Both the position numbers and the translations under genes were made by a program. The notes under the pieces were generated by a model. It ran no database searches. It saw only the letters and a list, made by a program, of their open reading frames with translations, and was not told the DNA's origin. Below, piece after piece: positions 1 to 7,357 of a stretch of 64,000 nt of DNA (position 1 is its first letter; each line of letters starts with the position of its first letter). Location of the stretch: contig NZ_FNHX01000007.1 of assembly GCF_900103405.1 (NCBI RefSeq), positions 62,001-126,000 on the forward strand, given 5' to 3'. Source of the DNA: Polaromonas sp. JS666 (GTDB lineage Bacteria; Pseudomonadota; Gammaproteobacteria; Burkholderiales; Burkholderiaceae_C).

Positions 1-877
1 TGAAACCCCCGCCGTCGCTGCTGCTGCTGCTGCCGCCGCTGCTCCAGCCGCCACCGCCGCCGCTACCTATGCCGCCGCTGGTCCAGCCGCCCGAAGAGCG
101 GCCGCCGCGGCCCAGCGCGCCCAGGCTAGCGACCAGCGCGAACACCGTGCCCACCAGGACGGCGAGGCCGGCCACGATCAGGCTGCTGGTGAAAATCCAG
201 GCCAGCACGCCGACCACACCGCCGGTGGCCAGCGAGCCGAACTTGCGCCCCAGCACCATGGCCGCTATGCGCCCGGCAATCGGCACCGCAAAAAACAGGA
301 AGACGGCCAGGTCCGTCCACTCAAAACCGTCGTTGTTGCCGCTGCTGCCGCTGTGTTCGGGCGCGGGCAGGTTTTCGCCGCTGATCAGCGCAATGAGCTG
401 GTCGGCCGCGGCATCGAGCCCACCGGCGAAGTCGCCTTGTTTGAAGCGCGGCGTGATGGCCGTGTCTATGACCTGGCGCGCCGCCAGGTCGGGAATCGCG
501 CCTTCCAGCGCCTTGGTGGTTTCTATGCGCACCTTGCGGTCGTTCTTGGCGACCACCAGCAAAAGCCCATCGCCTACGCCCTTGCGGCCTATCTTCCAGC
601 TGTCGCCCACGCGCTGCGCATAGGCGGCGATGTCTTCCGGCTGGGTGGTGGGCACCAGCAGCATCACCACCTGGGCGCCGCGGCTTTGTTCAAAGGCCGT
701 GAGCTTGGCTTCCAGCGCCTCGCGCTGCGCGGCGCTCAGCGTGCCGGTGCCGTCCATGACATGGGCTGTCAGTGCCGGTACCGGCTGCACGCCGCCCTGC
801 GCCCAGGCCGCCAGCGGCAGCCAGGCGGCCAGCAGCAGGCCTCCCAGCAGCCGGGCACCGCCGCGAACAAAAAGCAT
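1..877 (-). CDS. TPM-domain (YgcG-type) exported membrane protein, 3' end beyond the window
   Basis: The visible 292 residues begin with a signal peptide (cleavage near AWA|Q, residue 26), followed by a TPM domain (about 30-165) with the family-typical stretch VGDGLLLVVAKNDRKVRIE. Two hydrophobic segments (about 190-210 and 225-260) come next, then a Gly/Ser-rich tail that runs off the left edge. TPM proteins are often encoded beside LemA, as here: the gene follows lemA by 30 bp on the same strand, so they are probably co-transcribed. The molecular role is unsettled; membrane-protein quality control has been proposed for relatives. The start is ATG at 877; an in-frame GTG at 889 is possible. 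Confidence 0.85.
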   Translation of the reverse strand, partial: MLFVRGGARLLGGLLLAAWLPLAAWAQGGVQPVPALTAHVMDGTGTLSAAQREALEAKLTAFEQSRGAQVVMLLVPTTQPEDIAAYAQRVGDSWKIGRKGVGDGLLLVVAKNDRKVRIETTKALEGAIPDLAARQVIDTAITPRFKQGDFAGGLDAAADQLIALISGENLPAPEHSGSSGNNDGFEWTDLAVFLFFAVPIAGRIAAMVLGRKFGSLATGGVVGVLAWIFTSSLIVAGLAVLVGTVFALVASLGALGRGGRSSGGWTSGGIGSGGGGGWSSGGSSSSSDGGGF

Positions 878-907
878 GGAGCGCCGCACGCTCAGGCCCG
901 CCGTGCT

Positions 908-1510
908 TTATTTCTTGTTGAAGTCCACCACCGGCGGCGTGGAGATCTGCGCCTCGTTCTGCACCGAGAAGTTGGGTTTGACCTGGTAGCCAAAGACCAT
1001 GGCCGTCAGGTTGTTCGGGAAGCTGCGCGTGAGCACGTTGTATTCCTGCACGGTGTCGATGTAGCGCTTGCGCGCCACGGTGATGCGGTTTTCCGTGCCT
1101 TCAAGCTGCACGCGCAGGTCGCGAAAGCCCTGGTTGGCCTTGAGGTCGGGGTAACGTTCGCTGACCACCATGAGGCGGCTCAGCGCGCTGCCCAGCTCGC
1201 CCTGCGCTGCCTGGAATTTGCTGAAGGCGGCCGGGTTGTTCAGGGTTTCGGGCGTCACCTGGATGGAGGTGGCCTTGGCGCGCGCTTCCACCACCTTGGT
1301 CAGCGTATCCTGCTCGAACGCCGCTTCACCTTTGACCGTGGCCACGATATTGGGCACCAGGTCGGCGCGGCGCTGGTACTGGTTCAGCACTTCGGACCAG
1401 GCCGACTTGGTCTGCTCATCCAGGCGCTGGAAGTCGTTGTAGCCGCAGCCCGAGAGCAGCAGGCCCAGCAGGGCCGCGAGGGTGAATGTCAAAAAGCGGG
1501 ATATCGTCAT
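908..1510 (-). CDS. lemA: LemA family lipoprotein
   Basis: This is a 200-residue protein with a lipoprotein signal (lipobox LLSGC near residues 18-22), followed by the all-helical LemA domain. Family signatures include ELxxQYQRRADLVPNIVATVKG-like spacing, the helical stretch with RNxIT-type residues and the C-terminal VKPNFSV region. I chose ATG 1510 over an upstream in-frame start because a GGAGG sits 7 nt before it and the signal peptide then starts cleanly. LemA proteins are helical envelope proteins of unknown function. It heads a two-gene unit with the TPM protein. Confidence 0.92.
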   Translation of the reverse strand: MTISRFLTFTLAALLGLLLSGCGYNDFQRLDEQTKSAWSEVLNQYQRRADLVPNIVATVKGEAAFEQDTLTKVVEARAKATSIQVTPETLNNPAAFSKFQAAQGELGSALSRLMVVSERYPDLKANQGFRDLRVQLEGTENRITVARKRYIDTVQEYNVLTRSFPNNLTAMVFGYQVKPNFSVQNEAQISTPPVVDFNKK

Positions 1511-1554
1511 GGCAATGCCTCCGAAAATGCAAGCCGCAACACTAACATAGTCGA

Positions 1555-2403
1555 ATGTCCCCGCTGCCCACATCCCCCGCTTCCGGCAGCCCGCTGCAAG
1601 CTTTGCAGTCCGCCCTGCGCCCGCCGCCGCCCGTCCAGGCCAAGCCGCGCCTGCTGGTGGCCGGCGCCACCGGCGTGCTGGGCAACGAGGTGCTGCGCCG
1701 CCTGGTCGGCAGCGGCCGCTATGCGCACACCGAGGTGCTGGCCACCGAAGCCATGGCGACGGGGCTCTCCGGCGTCGGCATCGCGCTGGCGGGCGTGCCT
1801 TCGCCGATCGCGCAATGGGCCTTGAGGCCGCTGCCGGCGCACACCGGGCTGGTCATGTTCGAGCCGCCGCGCATGTATTACGGACGTGAGCGCACGCTCT
1901 GGACGCCCGCGCCTGCGGAGCTGCCCGCGCTGGCGCAGTGGCTCAAACGCTGCGGCGTGCAGACCCTGGTCGTGGTCGTGCCGCACGCCACCGGGCGCCT
2001 GCCCGATGCGCTCAAGCGCGGCCTGGCCAACCTCGACGAGCAGGCCGTCGCCGCCTTGGGCTTTGAACGCCTGCTGCTGGTGCGTTCGGCCCGCAAGGCG
2101 CAGGACGCCGCGGGAAAGAATGTGCTGGAGCGGGTCGCGGCCTGGATGCTGTCCACGCTCAGGTTCATGATTCCCCAGGCCGAGCAGCCGGTGCGGCCCG
2201 CCAAGCTCGCGGAGTTCGTCGATGCCGCCCTGCAGGTGCTGCCGCCCGGCACCCATGTGGCCGCGCCCGAGCTGCTGTGGCAGGCCAACCAGAGCGGCAG
2301 CGCGGGCCGGGCGGGCGGCGGCATGCAGGGCGTGGTCCAGGCCTGGCTTGCTGCGGCGCGCAATCCCGCGCAGAATTCAGCACCAAACGCCAAGCCGGAT
2401 TGA
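1555..2403 (+). CDS. NAD(P)-binding Rossmann-fold protein, function unknown
   Basis: This 282-residue protein has one clear Rossmann nucleotide-binding motif near residues 33-50 (LLVAGATGVLGNEVL), like atypical short-chain dehydrogenases that act on NAD(P). The rest does not show a Tyr-x3-Lys catalytic pair where a classical dehydrogenase would, and resembles oxidoreductase HTATIP2-like or NmrA-like proteins only in general layout. It is divergent from lemA with 44 bp between the starts, so the two promoters overlap. The next gene follows within 40 bp. It may be a redox sensor or reductase; the substrate is unknown. Confidence 0.7.
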   Translation: MSPLPTSPASGSPLQALQSALRPPPPVQAKPRLLVAGATGVLGNEVLRRLVGSGRYAHTEVLATEAMATGLSGVGIALAGVPSPIAQWALRPLPAHTGLVMFEPPRMYYGRERTLWTPAPAELPALAQWLKRCGVQTLVVVVPHATGRLPDALKRGLANLDEQAVAALGFERLLLVRSARKAQDAAGKNVLERVAAWMLSTLRFMIPQAEQPVRPAKLAEFVDAALQVLPPGTHVAAPELLWQANQSGSAGRAGGGMQGVVQAWLAAARNPAQNSAPNAKPD

Positions 2404-2441
2404 AGCCCATCCCCTTGCCCGAACTTCTTTTGATCGTCCCC

Positions 2442-2888
2442 ATGCCCAAACCCAAAGTCCCGCCCGCCAGCACCGGCAACGCCGATGACATCGAGGCGGC
2501 CTTTTACGACGCGCTGCAAACCGGCGACATTGAAAAACTCATGGCCTGCTGGGGTGACGAGGACGACATCGTTTGTGTGCACCCTGGGGGCGCCCGCCTC
2601 GTGGGGCCGGCGGCCATACGCGCGACCTTCGATGCGATGTTCTCCAACGGCACCATACGCGCGCAGCCCATCAAGGTCCGCAAGGTGGAGGCCATGAGCG
2701 CCAGCGTGCACAGCGTGCTCGAGCGCATCGAGGTGCTCACCGAAGAAGGCCCGCGCCACGCCTACGTCATCGCTACCAACGTCTACCACAAGACCGCGCA
2801 GGGTTGGCGCATGGTGGCCCACCATGCCAGTCCCGGCACGCCGCGCGAAATGCAGGAAGTGTCGGAAACGCCCACCGTTCTCCATTGA
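2442..2888 (+). CDS. NTF2-like / SnoaL-type small protein
   Basis: This 148-residue protein has a nuclear-transport-factor-2-like cone fold: an N-terminal helix pair (DDIEAAFYDALQTGDIEKLMACW), the family-typical HPGG loop (VCVHPGGARLVG), and alternating strands ending in WRMVAHHASP. Relatives include DUF4440/SnoaL-like proteins, which bind small molecules or act as minor isomerases and hydrolases. I start at ATG 2442, where the conserved fold begins, and not at the longer upstream reading frame that overlaps the previous gene. It probably shares a transcript with the flanking genes. Specific function is unknown. Confidence 0.8.
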   Translation: MPKPKVPPASTGNADDIEAAFYDALQTGDIEKLMACWGDEDDIVCVHPGGARLVGPAAIRATFDAMFSNGTIRAQPIKVRKVEAMSASVHSVLERIEVLTEEGPRHAYVIATNVYHKTAQGWRMVAHHASPGTPREMQEVSETPTVLH

Positions 2889-2911
2889 CCCGGCTGCGCA
2901 TGGAACCCGCC

Positions 2912-3886
2912 ATGAACTATGCCGCGCCCTGGTGGCTCCCGGGCGGCAACCTGCAGACCATCTGGGCCGCCCTGCAGTCGCGCCGCTTCCTGGGCCCGCA
3001 GCCGGTGTTTCGCCGCGAGCGCTGGACCACGCCTGATGAGGACTTTGTCGATGTCGACTGGCTGGTCACGAACGACGCGACTCCCGAACCCAAACCCTTG
3101 CTGGTGGTGTTCCACGGCCTTGAAGGCTCCTCCGCCAGCCACTACGCCGAGGCGCTGGCCGATGCCGCGCGCGAGCGCGGCTGGGCCTGCGCGATCCCGC
3201 ATTTCCGCGGCTGCTCGGGCGAGATCAACCTCGCGCCGCGGGCCTACCACTCGGGCGACTTCGCCGAGATCGACTGGATACTGCGGCGCTTCGCGGAACA
3301 GCGCGACGGGCCGGTGATGGCCGTCGGCATCTCGCTGGGCGGCAACGCGCTGATGCGCTGGGCCGGCGAGATGGGCGCCGAGGCCCGGCAGGTGGTGGGC
3401 GGCATCGCTTCCGTGTGCTCGCCGCTGGACCTCGCCGCCAGCGGCTGGGCCATAGGCCGGGGCTTTAACCGCCTGGTCTACACCCGCATGTTCCTCAAGA
3501 CCATGGTGCCCAAGGCCTTGCAAAAGCTGGAGCAGCATCCCGGGCTGTTCGACCGCGAGCGGCTGCTGGCCGCGCGCGACCTCTATGCGTTTGACGACGT
3601 CTTCACCGCGCCGCTGCACGGCTTCAAGAACGCCGACGACTACTGGTCGCGGGCCTCGGCCAAGCCGCACCTGCACCGGATTGCCGTGCCCGCGCTGGCC
3701 CTGAACGCGCTCAACGATCCCTTTGTACCGGCGTCCAGCCTGCCGCAGGCCTCGGAGGCGGGGCCGCATGTCACGCTGTGGCAGCCGGCCCAAGGCGGCC
3801 ATGTGGGTTTTCCCTCGGCGCCCTTCCCGGGCCATGTGCGCGCCATGCCTGACGCCATCACCGCCTTTCTGGCGGCGCAGTTATAG
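2912..3886 (+). CDS. alpha/beta hydrolase of the YheT type (COG0429)
   Basis: This 324-residue protein begins with the APWWLPGGNLQTIW segment typical of the YheT/ABHD1-3 branch. It has an oxyanion-side HG (VVFHGLEGSSASHY), a nucleophile elbow GISLGGN with Ser near residue 141, a candidate acid Asp in LNALNDPFVP and a C-terminal His in GGHVGFP. Members are esterase or lipase-like enzymes of poorly defined substrate. ATG 2912 is favoured by a GGA 7 nt upstream; ATG 2900 in the same frame is an alternative. Confidence 0.88.
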   Translation: MNYAAPWWLPGGNLQTIWAALQSRRFLGPQPVFRRERWTTPDEDFVDVDWLVTNDATPEPKPLLVVFHGLEGSSASHYAEALADAARERGWACAIPHFRGCSGEINLAPRAYHSGDFAEIDWILRRFAEQRDGPVMAVGISLGGNALMRWAGEMGAEARQVVGGIASVCSPLDLAASGWAIGRGFNRLVYTRMFLKTMVPKALQKLEQHPGLFDRERLLAARDLYAFDDVFTAPLHGFKNADDYWSRASAKPHLHRIAVPALALNALNDPFVPASSLPQASEAGPHVTLWQPAQGGHVGFPSAPFPGHVRAMPDAITAFLAAQL

Positions 3887-3907
3887 CTCCGCGCGCAAAA
3901 TAAGCTC

Positions 3908-4477
3908 ATGGACGACATTGTTCGGCAGGCGATTGCCAAATGGCCCAATGTTCCCGACTGCTACGGCTGGCTGGGGCTGGACGCGCGCGGCAACTGGTAT
4001 ATGCGCGACGACAGGGCCCAGGCCGCCGGGCCCTTTAGCGGTGTTCCGGGTGCGGACCCCGCGCGCAACAAGGCCGCCAAGGGCTCGCTGCTCAAGCATG
4101 ACAAGTTGATCGACTTCATCCAGCGCAACTACGAAAGCGACGCCGGCGGCCGTTGGTTCTTCCAGAACGGCCCGCAGCGCGTTTATGTAGAGCTCGAAGC
4201 CACACCGCTGGTCTGGCGCGTCGGCCCGGCGCCCTCCTTCGCCGTCACCGCGCACACCGGCGCGGCCGCGCGTGCGCAGCGCTGCATTCTGGATGAGGCC
4301 GGGCGGCTTTACCTGGAGACCGACCTGGGCTTTGGCCTGGTCCATACCCAGGACATGACGCATGCTGCCGATGCGGTGGAGCAGGGCCTGTGGGTGCCCG
4401 AGGACTACGCCGCCCGCGACCTGCCGGCGCGCTTTGCCTATGTGCGCAGCCCGCAGGCGCAGCAGCAAAAACCGTAG
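3908..4477 (+). CDS. conserved hypothetical protein (DUF2946-like)
   Basis: This 189-residue soluble protein has no signal peptide. It opens with PNVPDCYGWLGLDARGNWYMRDD and has a central RWFFQNGPQRVYVELE, a pattern I recognise from a conserved betaproteobacterial family of unknown function; my DUF label is from memory and uncertain. It is rich in Trp and Tyr and looks like a small beta-rich domain. It is the last gene of the rightward cluster and ends just before a strong bidirectional terminator. Confidence 0.75.
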   Translation: MDDIVRQAIAKWPNVPDCYGWLGLDARGNWYMRDDRAQAAGPFSGVPGADPARNKAAKGSLLKHDKLIDFIQRNYESDAGGRWFFQNGPQRVYVELEATPLVWRVGPAPSFAVTAHTGAAARAQRCILDEAGRLYLETDLGFGLVHTQDMTHAADAVEQGLWVPEDYAARDLPARFAYVRSPQAQQQKP

Positions 4478-4512
4478 CGGCAAGCGCTGCCCCTGAATAA
4501 AAGAAGCACAAG

Positions 4513-4541
4513 AAAAAAGCCGGTCAATGACCGGCTTTTTT
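4513..4541. terminator. bidirectional rho-independent terminator
   Basis: A hairpin GCCGGTCA / TGACCGGC is flanked by A6 on the left and T6 on the right, so it can end both the rightward hydrolase cluster and the leftward cytochrome gene, which converge here. Confidence 0.9.
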
Positions 4542-4558
4542 GTGAGGGGGCGGGCAGC

Positions 4559-5428
4559 TTACTTGACCGAAGTGACCATGTACTGAACCACGGCCTTGAT
4601 TTCGCTGTCGGAGGCTGCGGAACCGCCCTTGGGTGGCATTGCGCCTTTGCCCTTGATGGCACTGGCGGTCAGCCCATCGACGCCGGCGGCCACGCGTGGG
4701 CCCCAGGCGGCCTTGTCACCGAGCTTGGGTGCGTTGGCCACGCCCGTTGCATGGCAGGTGGCGCAGACCTGGCCGTACAGCGCGGGAACCGCGCCACCGG
4801 CGGCGGCTGGTGCCGCAGCGGGTGCGGCACCCTTGTTGGCGGCGGCCAGGGCCGCCACGACGTCTGCTGATGGGGCTGCGGCGGCCGTTGCGTCGGCGGG
4901 AGCTGCCGCTGCTGCCGCGGCAGGCGCCTTGGGTTCGGCAAACTTGCCGCCAGCGGCTGCCGTCATGTAGACCACGGCCCTGCCGACTTCGATGTCATCA
5001 AAGTCGCCGCCACCTTGCGCGCCCATCGCGCCCTTGCCCTTGAGGGCCGAATGCCAGAGTGCATCGAAGCCGGTCTTGATACGGGCACCCCAGGCGGCCG
5101 CGTCACCGAATTTCGGTGCGCCGGCGGCGCCCGTGCCGTGGCAGGTCACGCACTGGGCTTTGTAGACTTCTTCGCCGGATTTGAGGGGACGGTTCGCATC
5201 GCGGATTTCAACCGAACCGATTTTCTGGATGCGCTGCGCGACGGCTTTGGCGTCTTCGCTGGCGCCGGCAGCCGGCTTGTTGGCCGAAGCGACGTAATAA
5301 ACCAGGCCGATGATGGCGAAAACGGGGACGACAAAAGAGAAAAAAACCGCTGCCAGCAGCTGCTGGGGCGTCTTGATCGGGCCAGTGTGGGCTTCTTCGT
5401 GGGCCGTGGTGTGGTCGTTTGCGCTCAT
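4559..5428 (-). CDS. membrane-anchored diheme cytochrome c (c5-like)
   Basis: This 289-residue protein has an uncleaved N-terminal membrane anchor (about 23-48) and two class-I cytochrome c domains. Heme sites are CVTCH (residues 93-97) and CATCH (222-226). Each domain has a GKGAM segment giving the Met sixth ligand (about 135 and 263). A roughly 50-residue Ala/Pro-rich linker joins the domains. Such proteins carry electrons in the periplasm between membrane complexes and terminal oxidases. The two domains are similar to each other, suggesting an internal duplication. It is transcribed alone towards the terminator at 4513-4541. Confidence 0.92.
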   Translation of the reverse strand: MSANDHTTAHEEAHTGPIKTPQQLLAAVFFSFVVPVFAIIGLVYYVASANKPAAGASEDAKAVAQRIQKIGSVEIRDANRPLKSGEEVYKAQCVTCHGTGAAGAPKFGDAAAWGARIKTGFDALWHSALKGKGAMGAQGGGDFDDIEVGRAVVYMTAAAGGKFAEPKAPAAAAAAAPADATAAAAPSADVVAALAAANKGAAPAAAPAAAGGAVPALYGQVCATCHATGVANAPKLGDKAAWGPRVAAGVDGLTASAIKGKGAMPPKGGSAASDSEIKAVVQYMVTSVK

Positions 5429-5661
5429 GGCGTCCTCAAAAAACTAAAAATCGGGGGGCTATCGCGTATTGGTGGCACGCTTGTACAGCGCTTGCTCAGC
5501 AACCTCGGATTATAGCTGGGGCTCTTGCCGGGCCCGGGGCGTGCCGTGGCCGGCTGGTAGAATCGGGCACACCGCGCGGCGTGAATCGCCCGCGCGGTGC
5601 AAATGCCCTGATTTCGCGTCCTCCCGGGCCGCGAATTCCGGCGCAAACCGTTTCCAGCGTT

Positions 5662-5737
5662 GCGGCTGTAGCTCAGTGGATAGAGTATTGGCCTCCGAAG
5701 CCAAGGGTCGTGGGTTCGATCCCCGCCAGCCGCACCA
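5662..5737 (+). tRNA. tRNA-Arg (CCG anticodon), CCA encoded
   Basis: The acceptor stem GCGGCTG / CAGCCGC, the D-arm GCTCAGTGGATAGAGT, the anticodon arm TTGGC-CTCCGAA-GCCAA with anticodon CCG, the T-arm GTGGGTTCGATCCC and the encoded 3' CCA fold into a normal cloverleaf. A lower-GC segment starts right after its 3' end, which marks this tRNA as a likely integration site. Confidence 0.97.
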
Positions 5738-6252
5738 ATTTCGCTTTGTAGATCAATGATTTACAACGCGCAGATGATATCAATGTAGTGCATTGTTTAG
5801 CAATATTTGGCACGCCGTGCGTGCCAAATCTGTGCCAACAACTTGCAGTATTTAGCGTTGCTTGATTTGCGTAATGGACCTTACCGGTCATGGCGGCAAC
5901 CGATTCCCCCTTACGATCTTTCAAGTGCCAAGTGCATTAGTCAGTACCCATCATTCGCCATTCAAGCGCAAGACTCTCTCTTGTTTTAATCACGTCAAGA
6001 AGCACTGACCGCTCTTAGGCTTGGGGAGACGCTGGACGGGCTCTGTTCCCGTTACCCAGTTGCGATGTCAACAATCGGCCAGAAGCAGACATCAGAACCC
6101 GCAGGGTGCATTTATAGTGCTTCGGCGCAGTACGGTAGGCGGCAAGAATGAACGCTGACGGTGCACTGCCGAAAGTGCAATCGGGTCGACGGCTGGAGGA
6201 GACCTTCATAATTAAGGCCTTCCCCGCTTGTTTGAGATGCCCACCTTCCGTC
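5738..6252. other. gene-poor low-GC stretch after tRNA-Arg (probable att-side remnant)
   Basis: No convincing gene is present. Immediately downstream of the tRNA 3' end the base composition drops and there is a perfect 10-bp inverted repeat with a related direct copy (see 5805-5829). A leftward reading frame that crosses the tRNA antisense is of the kind often left at the end of integrated elements, but I do not accept it as a gene. Confidence 0.5.
5805..5829. repeat. perfect inverted repeat near tRNA-Arg (arm-site-like)
   Basis: ATTTGGCACG is followed by CCGTG and then CGTGCCAAAT. A further TGTGCCAAC lies a few bases downstream, so the core TGCCAA occurs in more than one copy. Tyrosine-recombinase arm sites commonly look like this; no integrase gene is visible. 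Confidence 0.6.
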
Positions 6253-6735
6253 ATGAATAAATTCTCGCTGCAACAGCAGGTGCTGAAACGGCTCGCCGAA
6301 GACCTGCTGCAAGCCGAAGATGCGGTGCGGGTGGCACACGAAACGGCGACCCACGCAGAAAATATCGCCGAAAACAAATACGACACATTGGGACTCGAAG
6401 CCGCCTACCTGGCCACCGGCCAAGTCCGGCGCGCCGAAGCCATCCGCCAGGCGATGGCCAAGTGGCACCAATTCCGCCCGCGTCCCTACGACGCCAGCAA
6501 AGGGATACAGCTCGGCGCGCTGGTCTGCCTGGTCGATTCCGACGACAAGCAGCAACAGCTCTTTCTCGGCCCGGATGGGGGCAGCATGCAGTTGGGCAGC
6601 GGCACTCAGCTGGTTCAGGTCATCAGCATGGAAGCCCCTTTGGGCAGGGCCATGCTGGGCAAATGCGAGGGTGATGATGTGTCGATACAGGTCGCTGCAA
6701 TCCGACAGCAGTTTGAGGTGCTGCGGGTTCATTGA
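6253..6735 (+). CDS. GreA/GreB-family-like protein
   Basis: This 160-residue protein has an N-terminal helical part (VLKRLAEDLLQAEDAVRVAHETATHAENIAENKYDTLGLEAAYLA) resembling the Gre coiled coil. The C-terminal part (PLGRAMLGKCEGDDVSI) matches the GreA/B C-terminal fold, which binds RNA polymerase. The acidic tip residues needed for transcript cleavage are not obvious, so it may be a Gre-like competitor and not a true cleavage factor. ATG 6253 is chosen because homology begins there; the upstream extension is not Gre-like. It sits in the low-GC segment after tRNA-Arg. Confidence 0.75.
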   Translation: MNKFSLQQQVLKRLAEDLLQAEDAVRVAHETATHAENIAENKYDTLGLEAAYLATGQVRRAEAIRQAMAKWHQFRPRPYDASKGIQLGALVCLVDSDDKQQQLFLGPDGGSMQLGSGTQLVQVISMEAPLGRAMLGKCEGDDVSIQVAAIRQQFEVLRVH

Positions 6736-6738
6736 GCC

Positions 6739-7032
6739 GTGAACGACTCCTCTGGGCCCATTGCAGCCGTCGGTCAGATGACAGCTTCCGGCAAAAGCAG
6801 ACGTAGAGTTTCAAACGTGAAGCACAAAAAAGAATCAGACATCATCACCGCAGCCGAGGAGACCTGCGGTCTGCCGTGGACAGAACTTTTCGCATTGAAT
6901 GGCAGCGTCATTGGCAGTGAAAGAGCAGGCGGACAAGTCTTTCTTCACATGATTGATGATGACCACTTGGCGGATGCTGCATTGAGGTTGTTACGCCAGC
7001 AAGGTAAAACTCGCAACGATGGTGGCGCATAA
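6739..7032 (+). CDS. small hypothetical protein
   Basis: I do not recognise this 97-residue protein. It begins 3 bp after the Gre-like gene with GTG (an in-frame ATG at 6778 is an alternative). The N-terminal third is basic and probably disordered; the rest (from about residue 30) looks like a small alpha/beta fold rich in acidic residues. Tight spacing suggests it is co-transcribed with the Gre-like gene. Confidence 0.45.
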   Translation: MNDSSGPIAAVGQMTASGKSRRRVSNVKHKKESDIITAAEETCGLPWTELFALNGSVIGSERAGGQVFLHMIDDDHLADAALRLLRQQGKTRNDGGA

Positions 7033-7357
7033 CTGTCGAATTTCGCTGAAGTCTGACCCGCGTAGGCACTACCTTGCTTGTTTTAAAAGCAGAGGGAATT
7101 CAGGAGTGATAGACGTGGCGACAGTGCGATCAAGCTGCATGAATCGCTGAGCATCCTCTGTCTTTGATCCAAGGCCTGACGGCACAGCCGCGCGGTAGAA
7201 AGAGCCGGCGTACGGCATTTGGCCTTTTTGCGCCTCCTCTACTTGGAGGTGGTGGCCCACGTACGTAAGCGTTAATCTTCAATGGCCGCGCTATGTGGTG
7301 CATTGGATTAGAGCGCTACAAAATTCAAGTACGCAGGAACTAGGAGCCGTAACGCAT
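7033..7357. other. intergenic stretch in the low-GC segment
   Basis: I see no supported gene. A leftward 63-codon reading frame (7069-7260) has no ribosome site I trust. The patatin gene's ribosome site TAGGAG is at 7341-7346. Confidence 0.4.

Noticed and set aside
1..66. CTG/CCG-type trinucleotide run at the left edge
   Set aside because: It encodes the Ser/Gly-rich tail of the TPM protein on the other strand; a low-complexity coding sequence.
69..1825. Rightward open frames opposite the TPM and lemA genes
   Set aside because: Shadows of two well-supported leftward genes; no domain and no ribosome sites.
5673..5924. Leftward 83-codon frame across tRNA-Arg ending in RLAGIEPTTLGFGGQYSIH
   Set aside because: The C-terminal part is simply the antisense translation of the tRNA and recurs in databases for that reason; I keep it only as a hint of an old integration end.
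7069..7260. Leftward 63-codon frame between the small hypothetical gene and the patatin gene
   Set aside because: No ribosome site, no recognisable domain, and no partner in the region.
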